Positions 56,329 through 64,000 of a DNA stretch of 64,000 bases are shown piece by piece (position 1 is the stretch's first letter; each line of letters starts with the position of its first letter). Source of the stretch: Fragilariopsis cylindrus CCMP1102 (Eukaryota > Bacillariophyta > Bacillariophyceae > Bacillariales > Bacillariaceae); the NCBI GenBank assembly GCA_900095095.1, contig FMBT01000394.1, positions 90,158-154,157 on the forward strand, in the 5' to 3' direction. Both the position numbers and the translations under genes were made by a program. The notes beneath the pieces are model-generated. The model saw only the letters and a program-made list of their open reading frames with translations. It was not told where the DNA came from and did not search any database.

Positions 56329-57732
56329 TCAAAACGTAGTTGCTTCTTTTAACAAACGTTCACATTCTCGAACTAATATTTTATCTCCCATACAACATGT
56401 AGTAGATGTAGATTGTTGTCCATCAAATATTTCTTTTGCATTTGATATATATGGTAATAAAGAATATCGTACATATGGACGCATCATAGTTGGTTCAATT
56501 CTTTGTAATAATCGTATACCTTTCACAACAAGTGCTGCCTCAATGATATCACTACGTTTTGTACTTGCACTTGTACTTGTACTTGTATTACTGGTACTTT
56601 TTGTTCCAGTAGTTCCTGGTTGTTGTTCGTCATCGTGTAACACTAACTCTTGTAAACATTCTGTCATATAAGCTAGCATTGATTTCCAAAATTTATCCAA
56701 TATATCAACAGATGACGATGATGATGATGTGGATGATGATGATGATTTCATCTTCTGCTGCTGCTGCGTCCTTGAAATCAATTCTAAAGATGAAATTAAA
56801 ATTCGAAGAGCAGGAACTTTTAAGGAAAGAAGTCTAGTACGCTTTTGTTGGTGGTGGTGATGATGTGCTTCTGTAGAATCTGAAAACCCATAGACGTCCA
56901 CTTCTTCTTTGTCACAACTGTTAATTGTCTTTGTTCTATTCGAACACTGATGGTGATGTTGTTGCTGGTCACAAAAGAAGGATAAAAATAGATTACGAAG
57001 CCATTTCGAAAACTTGTCATCGTCGTCATCATCGTTGCTCCTTTTGTTGTTGTTCTTATTATTGGTCCTGGATGTGAAGGCATATGCAATAGAATTTTCA
57101 TCAAATTGTGTATTAACTAGTTCATAATTTGATATTGCCATTAAACGTTCAATACCTAAACAATTATCATCATACCAACCACTTCCTAATAATTTAATAC
57201 ATATATTTTTATTTACAATACGTTGTTGTTGTGAGCTTAATTGTTGTTCTTGTTGGTGTTGTCCATCCGCGTACAACGAAGATAAATTTGAAAATCCATT
57301 TTCACTACCAAAACCACAAACACTATTGACACTATTGACACTACTTGCTGCTGCTCCTGCGACTCTGCTGCTGCTGCTGCTGCTGCCGCCACCCCCTGAG
57401 GACGATGATAATACTTTACATTGAATTTCTGACGGAATAATAGTTGCAGTAATTTCTACTTGAGTAGAATGAGTGTCTGTATGTGCCTTTCCAATAACAT
57501 CATCACAGCCACCATCATCATCACCACCAACACCACCACTGCTTTTGTCATCGTTATAGTAGCATTCGTCATCAGTACGTCTTTGTGATGGTTCCACGGT
57601 CGACGAAGAAGAGAATGAAGTATCAAAACAGTCGTTCTTCTTCTGTTCTTGTTGTTGCCTTCCGATGTTGTTGTTACTGCTACTGTTCTCCCTGCCACCC
57701 CATGCACGATCTTGAGGAGCAAACAACGTCAT
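56329..57732 (-). CDS. Armadillo-like low-complexity protein, partner of the convergent gene
   Basis: A 467-aa intronless protein. The N-terminal ~170 residues are Ser/Gly/Gln/Asp-rich. From ~174 short helical units appear: CIKLLGSGWYDDNCLGIERLMAISN, NTQFDENSIAYAF, KFSKWLRNLFLSFF, LLSLKVPALRILISSLELI, DILDKFWKSMLAYMTECLQELVL, IIEAALVVKGIRLLQRIEP and DKILVRECERLLKEATTF. The D..~GIERL..IS..EL and ALRIL..SLEL patterns are armadillo/HEAT-like. The gene ends 241 bp from the end of the convergent plus-strand gene. No other function can be inferred. Confidence 0.6.
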   Translation of the reverse strand: MTLFAPQDRAWGGRENSSSNNNIGRQQQEQKKNDCFDTSFSSSSTVEPSQRRTDDECYYNDDKSSGGVGGDDDGGCDDVIGKAHTDTHSTQVEITATIIPSEIQCKVLSSSSGGGGSSSSSSRVAGAAASSVNSVNSVCGFGSENGFSNLSSLYADGQHQQEQQLSSQQQRIVNKNICIKLLGSGWYDDNCLGIERLMAISNYELVNTQFDENSIAYAFTSRTNNKNNNKRSNDDDDDDKFSKWLRNLFLSFFCDQQQHHHQCSNRTKTINSCDKEEVDVYGFSDSTEAHHHHHQQKRTRLLSLKVPALRILISSLELISRTQQQQKMKSSSSSTSSSSSSVDILDKFWKSMLAYMTECLQELVLHDDEQQPGTTGTKSTSNTSTSTSASTKRSDIIEAALVVKGIRLLQRIEPTMMRPYVRYSLLPYISNAKEIFDGQQSTSTTCCMGDKILVRECERLLKEATTF

Positions 57733-57806
57733 GGTGGGTTTTCTTCTTGTTCTCTCCTATAGTATTATCAAAAGCAATTGTAAATCACTACGATGAACTA
57801 CCTCTG

Positions 57807-57852
<46 letters not shown>

Positions 57853-58495
57853 GAATGGTAAATAAAATGCAGCAAAAATTTGACAAATTTAAAAATTCTG
57901 TGAAAAAAATGTATCCATCTCCGATTGTTCATAATTCTAATTCCCGTGAAGGGAGAATTTTTTTAGAAAAATTGATTGGCACATGCTTTTTTAATTAGCA
58001 TAACACATGGCTCTTGGACGTGAGTCGAGTGAGTCGAAACGACGTTGTATGTAAGGTAGCTAACGTTGGCTAACTTTTATCATCTCCGCCATACGAAACA
58101 CGCGAGGATACCGATCCAAAAGATGCTGTAGAATCTACCGTACTATGCTATAATTATGGTTTTGATAAGCCTCTATTTTCCCCGACGACACCTAAAACAA
58201 CAGCCATGAACGCACAATAATATCTCTTTTTTTGAATACAGTAGATGGATTTTTACCTTCCGAGCTGCATACATATCCTTCATATGACTGACTAACTGTG
58301 CCCACCGCCCATCTCATTCGACTTGCTATCTCTTGTCCTGAAGCTACTGTACGCTGTTTAGATGAAGAGAGATAAATCGCTACGAAAGCAAAAAAGTATC
58401 TTGCTCCTCTGCAACATCTGTACAATAGGTAGCACAAAGAATTGCTCGCAAACGTTTTTAACCCCATGAAAACAACACCGTAAAACAACAGTAGT
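57733..58495. other. Spacer between divergent genes with (CT)n
   Basis: Carries a CT array (57808-57847) close to the minus-strand gene start. A minus-strand frame at 58192-58677 overlaps the subtilisin start and is not credited. Confidence 0.5.
57808..57847. repeat. (CT)n microsatellite
   Basis: About 20 CT units, 5' of the minus-strand armadillo-like gene. Confidence 0.95.
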
Positions 58496-60351
58496 ATGAC
58501 GACGACGACGACGACAACAACAACAACGACAACAATTAGAAAGAATGGTTTTTTGTTCCGTATTACCCTTTCACCTATTGCATCAATCTTAGTTTTATAT
58601 GCTCTTATAGTTGCATCGCCGGTTATAGTGGTAGTCGATGGTGCTTCATTGTTAGCAAATGATAAAGATCCAAACAATGCACGTTTAATAATTGAATATA
58701 ATGACCATAAATTTATACGTATTGCATCCGAATACGCAGTGGATGGACAGATACGTGAATTTATACAACGTGATTATCTTAATCCAGTACGTAATCTATC
58801 ATCTGTACTTGAAATTGAGTATAGCAATAATACCAGTAATAATGTATTATCAATTGTTGTGAATAGTACAGACGATATTATGATCAATCGTATATTACAA
58901 AATCCATATGTTAATCGTGTTGAAAGGGATCAAATATTGACAACGCAAGTATATTCGGAATCATTGCGGTATGTTAATTTAAATAGAAATCTGGTCTGTA
59001 ATAATGAGGATGAATTGAATTATATCAATAGAATATCAACGTTGCGCGAAACAACAACAAAAGAAGACGAAGACGAAGAAGAAGACGTCACCAGAAGAAA
59101 GTTAAAGCTGTTTGGTAATGATAAAGGTGAACGTATACCATACGGTATAGAAATGGTACAAGGTACCGAATTATGGTCATTAGATCAAAATAATCGTTCT
59201 ATTGAAGTATGTGTTGTTGATACTGGGTATAATGCTGGACATGAAGATTTACCAACTGTATTGGCCAAACAAGTCGGTGGTACAAATACCGGTGCAGGCG
59301 TATGGTTTAATGATGGACATGGACATGGTACACATTGTTCTGGTATAATTGGTGCTGTTGGTAACAATGATATTGGTGTTGTTGGTATACGTGAAAAACC
59401 AACATTAAATGTTTTCCATGCAGGTAAAGGATTAGCAGATGATGGTTCAGGGTATTCATCAAATATTATGTCCGCAGTACAAGGTTGTGTTGATGATGGT
59501 GCAGAAGTTATATCCTTATCTTTAGGTGGTTATAAAAATTCATCTATTGAACGTGCATTTTATGATGATATATATAATCAAGGCATACTGTAAGGTTGCA
59601 TCTTGCTTTGTTATATACATTGTTGCTAACTTTCGTTGGTATTTCCATCGTACAAACATATCTATGTTTCTAATATTTGATCTCTTTTTGTCTATCCTAC
59701 AATAATAACATCTCATTATCAAGTGTCGTTGCTGCTGCTGGGAATAGTGGCAATAGTGGTCCATTATTTCCTGGATCATATCCATCTGTTATATCAGTAT
59801 CAGCGGTTGATCAGAATGGTATACGCCCAGATTTTTCACAATGTAACAATCAAGTAGAAATTGTTGCACCCGGTGTTGATATCATGTCAACATTTCCACC
59901 TAATACATATGCAACATTAAGTGGAACATCAATGGCCGGTCCGCATGTTGCTGGTATCGCGGCACAACTTATGTCATTCTTTCCTGAATGTACTAATTAT
60001 CAAATTCGTACCGCAATGGTCCGTAGTGCAGATTCGAATATTGGTGAATATCCTGGTTATTGCAATAATGGTTATGGTAGTGGTTTAGTACAAGGTAAGG
60101 CTGCGTATGATCTATTATCATCAGAAGGATGTGCTGGTGCTGGTGGTCCGTATGTAGATAATCCTGCAAAGAATGCAGCAATAGGTGGATGTGAACAAAA
60201 TCCTGATTACGTCGCTACCGGAAATAGTACATATCGTAATGTTTGTCCTGGTGCACAACTTAAATCTTCTGGACAACAAAGTGCCACTGCTGATGGCATT
60301 TTACTGGTTAGTATTATGGTTGTCATTTCAATTCTTCCTTGTCTCTTTTAA
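58496..60351 (+). CDS. Secreted subtilisin-like serine protease (S8), probably GPI-anchored
   Basis: A 573-aa protein from exons 58496-59589 and 59724-60351 (GTAAGG...ATCAAG, 134 bp); joining restores GILVVAAAGNSGNSG. A Thr run at the start is followed by a signal sequence (~residues 20-50). A propeptide of I9 type (ARLIIEYNDHKFIRI ... NPYVNRVERDQIL) and an acidic loop ending in RRKL suggest processing before the mature enzyme. The catalytic triad is clear: Asp in CVVDTGY, His in GHGTHCSGIIG, Ser in LSGTSMAGPHVAG, with the oxyanion Asn in AAAGNSGNSG. The C-terminus (CAGAGG...CEQNP...CPGAQL, then a terminal hydrophobic run ILLVSIMVVISILPCLF) fits a GPI signal or tail anchor. Secreted or cell-surface protease. 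The start is the first ATG of the frame. Confidence 0.9.
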
Positions 60352-60580
60352 TTCATTTATCTTAAAGACGTATGATAGTAAAAAAATCATTAAAAACATT
60401 ATTCTTCATTATGTATTTACTTCCTACTTATCTGTGTATGTGTGTCTTGAGCGAACCCGTCTGATGGTATACCGTCAAACAGCTGAATTTTACAAGAATG
60501 GCAATGGCATTCAAGTGTAAAAGCTAGCTAGTGAACACGCAAGTAAGTACTCGCGAATTCTCAATATAAAAACTAAATCA
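60352..60580. other. 3' flank of the subtilisin gene, later duplicated
   Basis: Most of this segment (from ~60410) recurs at ~61695-61876. No gene. Confidence 0.6.
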
Positions 60581-60660
60581 TGCCCCAAATTTTACCAGTA
60601 TTTATTAGTTTAGTATATAATAACAACTTTAGCATCAAATATACACCTAAAAGTAATTTT
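60410..60660. repeat. Direct repeat A, left copy
   Basis: GTATTTACTTCCTA, GAACCCGTCTGATGGTATAC, CGTCAAACAGCTGAATTTTA, CAAGAATGG and AATATAAAAACTAAATCATG occur in the same order at 61695-61950, with small indels. Confidence 0.9.
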
Positions 60661-60779
60661 TTTGGAAAATAAACTACAAAGTTTACAATTGACCTATTGG
60701 TTGGAGAAATTTATATTCCTAAGTCTGTAGCCTACTGGTATCTCAAATGTAGACTCACACAAAGCACACATTTTAGGGA

Positions 60780-61340
60780 TCTAAAATGTATGTGTACACT
60801 CAACAAAATATCTCATTTGAAAGAGTTTCAGAGGACAACACCGGATGGGTCAGGTGCACTAGCCTCCAAAACAATGTATGAGAACCTTGCCTTATCCTCC
60901 TATCCATTTTTTGTTCCTGTGGTTGAAGAATAAACTTGATTTTTGCTGCTGTGGTTTGCACGCAAATAGTGCTATTTTTGAGCAAAATTCATCAGGGAAA
61001 TACTTATTCCGAATGATTCCAACAGAGAACTTTCTTTTCTTTGGGTGCAACAGCCTTAACATAGTATATGAGAACCTTGCCTTACCCTCCTATCCATTTT
61101 TTGTTCCTGTGGTTGAAGAATAAACTTGATTTTGCTGCTGTGGTATGCACACAAATAGTGCTATTTTGAAACAAAATTCATCAGGGAAATACTTATTCGG
61201 AATGGTTCCAACGGAGAACTTTCTTTTCTTTGGGTGCAACAGCCTTAACATAGTATATGAGAACCTTGCCTTACCCTCCTATCCATTCTTTGTTCCTGTG
61301 GTTGAAGAATAAACTTGATTTTGCTGCTGTGGTATGCACA
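60780..61340. repeat. ~190-bp satellite subfamily 2, about three units
   Basis: TATGAGAACCTTGCCTTA recurs at 60877, 61067 and 61256 (189-190 bp apart). Units contain CCTATCCATTTTTTGTTCCTGTGGTTGAAGAATAAACTTGAT and GCTGCTGTGG, a diverged form of the unit at 62.0-63.4 kb. Confidence 0.85.
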
Positions 61341-61694
61341 CAAATAACAATAATATTGTCACAAAAATAAATAGGTGAACAAGAGATCCAGGTTTAGGTG
61401 ATAACAGTCAGTTGGTCTGGAACACAATGATTCAATAGTACTAGACAAATTGAATGTGTGCACACAACATCACACACAACCCTTCTATCCATTTTTTGTT
61501 CCTGTGGTTGAAGAATAAACTTGATTTTGCTGCTGTGGTTTGCACACAAATAACAATATTGTCACAAAAATAAATAGGACTAGGTGGACAAGAGATCCAG
61601 TTGTAGGTGATAACAGTCAGTTGGTCTGGAACACAATGGTTCAACAGTACTAGACAAATTGAATGTGTGCACACAACATCACACACAACATCAC
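61340..61694. repeat. Third repeat type, two units
   Basis: GTCACAAAAATAAATAGG...GAGATCCAG...GGTGATAACAGTCAGTTGGTCTGGAACACAATG-TTCAA-AGTACTAGACAAATTGAATGTGTGCACACAACATCACA appears twice, at ~61357 and ~61560, alternating with a subfamily-2 fragment. Confidence 0.8.
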
Positions 61695-61950
61695 ACACTG
61701 TATTTACTTCCTATCTGTGTATGTGCCATGTGTCTTGAACGAACCCGTCTGATGGTATACCGTCAAACAGCTGAATTTTACAAGAATGGAATGGCATGCA
61801 AGTGTACTAGCTAGCTAGTAAATAGCTAGTAAACACGCAAGTATGTACTTGCGAATTCTCAATATAAAAACTAAATCATGCCCAAATTTTACCAGTATTT
61901 GTTAGTCTAGTATATAATAACAACTTTAGCATCAAATATATACACCTCTA
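61695..61950. repeat. Direct repeat A, right copy
   Basis: Duplicate of 60410-60660, including the flank downstream of the subtilisin gene and the start of the repeat element. Confidence 0.9.
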
Positions 61951-63881
61951 ATATTGTGTTTGCCTCCTACAACTTTTTTGATCATGTGGTTGCAGAATAA
62001 AATTTGCTTTGCTAATGTGGTAGGCACACAAATAACAAGATTTTTGATCCAAATTAACCACCAAATATCTCATTTGTAAGGGTTGCAGAGGAAAACACCA
62101 GATGGGTCAGGTGCACAAACAGTCACATAGTGTACTAGAATATTGTGTTTGCCTCCTACAACTTTTTTGATCACGTGGTTGCAGAATAAAATTTGCTTTG
62201 CTAATGTGGTAGGCACACAAATAGCAAGATTTTTTATCCAAATTGACCACCAAATATCTCATTTGTAAGGGTTCCATAGGACAACACCAGATGGGTCAGG
62301 TGCACAAACTTATACATAGTGTACTAGAACATTGTGTTTGCCTCCTACAACTTTTTTTATCACGTGGTTGCAGAATAAATTTGCTTTGCTAATGTGGTAG
62401 GCACAAAAACATGACTTTAGATCAGAAACGAACACAAAATATGCTTGATCTTGCATGAGGTGTACCATGTGGACCAGATGTCCTATCAATGGAGACTTTA
62501 GATGGGTTAGTTTATCTTATGGTTTGTGTGGATGCTCCTGACCAAATTGGTGCGGGAAAATTTTCCAACCAACAGTGACTATTTTTATGAGATATTTTTG
62601 AAAACAGGGGTAAACTGCAATTGCATCCAATATAATGGTGGGTTGGGATGATGATGCTTTTCATTCACAAGTATATGTCCTAGTGAGGACAGTGGATCAA
62701 TACTGTGTTCTAATCTACCGGCAGATATGGGGTATGTTTTGGATTCATTTCGCTGTTGTGGCAAGATTTTGATCAGGAATGAACAGCAAAATATCTCATA
62801 TGAAGGGAATGCAGAGGACAACACAGCAGCATCCACATAAAGTAGTTAAACATTGTGCTTGCCTCCTACAACTTTTCTCTTTCTGTGGTTGCAGAATGAA
62901 ATTCATTTCACTGCTGTGGAAGGCACAAAAACAACAGTACATGATTTTTGATCAGAAATGAACACAAAATATCTCATGTGAAAGGGTTCCATAGGACAAC
63001 ACCAGATGGATCAGGTGCATTAGCATCCACATAGAGTAATCAAACATTGTGCTTGCCTCCTACAACTTTTCTCTTTCTGTGGTTCAGTGGAAGGCACAAA
63101 AACAACAGTACATGATTTTTGATCAGAAATGAACACAAAATATCTCATTTGAAAGGGTTCCATAGGACAACGCCAGATGGATCAGATGCATTAGCATCCA
63201 CATAGAGTAATACAACATTGTGTTCGACTACCACAACTTTTCTATATCTATGGTTGCGGAATGAAATCCGGTTTGCTGTTGTTGCACACACAAAAATAAT
63301 AACAATAAGATTTTCTAACAGAAATGAACATAGAATATCTCATTTGAAAGGGTTGCAGAGGACAACACCAGATGGGTTGGGTGTACTAGCATCCATTACA
63401 TCTATACCTACAAGGTTCACATAATGCTTAGGTTCCTATGGAGGTAATGAAGGTATAGGGCCGCAATAACCAAAAAATGGGCCCAAAACAGGTTTTTCCA
63501 CTTTTGCTCACACCTAAGCTGGATCATCAACACACAGCACCAGGGATCAGTTCCCTTTGGTTTATATGGTGCACCCCACCCACATATTTTGTGATGATTC
63601 ACCTTTTTGAGCATACTGTATGTCCACAAAACACTGCAAATGGGCCATTTTTGGGGGTTATTTGATGTGTCCTGTGTGTGAGCCTACATTATGAGATACC
63701 AGTAGGCGTAGGAGACTAAGGGATATGACAGTTCTCCATCCAATAGATCAATGTAAACCTCATGGTTTTTTTTTCTAAAAAAATGACTTCTTCGGTGTAT
63801 ATACTTGATGCTAAAGTTTATTATATATTAGACTAACAAATACTGGTAAAATTTGGGCATGATTTAGTTTTTATATTCACA
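61859..63881. mobile_element. 2-kb repeat element with long inverted ends, copy B
   Basis: The left end (61859-61947: AATATAAAAACTAAATCATG, CCCAAATTTTACCAGTATTT, GTTAGTCTAGTATATAATA...) is matched in reverse complement by 63795-63881, giving inverted ends of roughly 85 bp. Inside are ~190-bp tandem units on the left and centre and the ~330-bp subterminal module on the right (63440-63795) that also occurs at 9770-10113 in the other orientation. No coding frame of note, so it looks non-autonomous. Confidence 0.7.
61951..63420. repeat. ~190-bp satellite array, subfamily 1 (reverse of 10750-11760)
   Basis: Units contain TTGCCTCCTACAACTTTT, TGGTTGCAGAATAAAATTTG, GTGGTAGGCACA and ATATCTCATTTG-AAGGGTT followed by CAGATGGGTCAGGTGCA. 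Starts fall near 61951, 62143 and 62330, with further units from ~62855 to 63420. They are the reverse complement of the 10.75-11.76 kb unit. Confidence 0.85.
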
Positions 63882-64000
63882 CGTGGAATCATAACAAATA
63901 CAGTACGTCTCTATCAAATACTGTACACCAAACCGGTGTGCACTACCTGTATTTGTTAACGCTATTACTTTTTAGAGACGGGTAAGGAGGTAGGGGACAT

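Noticed and set aside
58192-58677. 161-codon minus-strand frame with a Val run
   Set aside because: The Val run is the complement of the ACG/ACA repeat coding the Thr run of the subtilisin, which is well supported.
61340-63420. CRISPR-like array
   Set aside because: Periods of ~190 bp with no short repeat/unique spacer alternation; these are satellite units in a eukaryotic genome.

Overview
The window looks like nuclear DNA of a diatom, or a very close stramenopile. It is AT-rich, with short GT-AG introns (about 80-390 bp), many trinucleotide-repeat-derived runs of Asn, Asp, Ser, Thr and Gln inside proteins, and large spacers. The families seen are typical of diatom genomes: heat-shock-factor (HSF) DNA-binding domains, the GRG...GN domain (annotated, as I recall, as DUF6824), secreted proteins with PTxSP-type linkers, and small six-cysteine modules. 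I cannot name the genus. All domain calls come from reading translated sequence by eye; no search was run.

Layout. 1-182: 3' end of a gene entering from the left. 1.6-3.2 kb (-): a Golgi-type sulfotransferase-like protein between two diverged 100-bp direct repeats. 4.1-7.7 kb (+): a secreted choice-of-anchor-B/LVIVD-like protein with a PT-rich linker and two six-Cys modules, carrying several frame breaks. 7.7-16.5 kb: gene-free and repeat-rich, holding one arm of a long repeat element with a ~190-bp satellite array, interrupted by a TTAA-flanked inverted-repeat element (554 bp); a second copy of that element lies at 12.9 kb. 16.5-20.5 kb (+): a large GRG-domain nuclear protein. 21.7-22.5 kb (-): a secreted Cys-rich, probably GPI-anchored protein. 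23.0-23.7 kb (+): a two-TM SHOCT protein enclosed by perfect 68-bp direct repeats. 25.1-26.3 kb (-): a low-complexity protein. 28.0-30.1 kb (+): a secreted choice-of-anchor-A protein. 30.6-32.0 kb (-): a METTL24/FkbM-type methyltransferase. 32.8-35.6 kb (-): a membrane-anchored divergent protein kinase. 36.7-37.3 kb (+): a MIC10-like MICOS subunit. 37.8-41.3 kb (-): what appears to be one gene with two HSF domains followed by a GRG domain. 42.4-46.0 kb (-): a seven-exon ABCF2-type ATPase. 47.5-49.4 kb (-): a PDZ-like protein. 50.1-54.5 kb (+): a 1475-aa nuclear protein. 55.2-57.7 kb: two convergent genes that may be halves of one family. 58.5-60.4 kb (+): a secreted subtilisin. 60.4-64 kb: the same repeat family as at 9.7-11.8 kb, largely in the opposite orientation.

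The genes do not form an operon-like pathway. Two themes recur. One is surface or wall proteins that combine bacterial-style cores (anchor-A, anchor-B, subtilisin) with diatom PT linkers and Cys modules. The other is transcriptional regulators with HSF and/or GRG domains. The most unusual items are the tandem-HSF/GRG gene, the nested TTAA element whose empty site is present 53 kb away in the same window, the 190-bp satellite element, and the SHOCT gene cassette.
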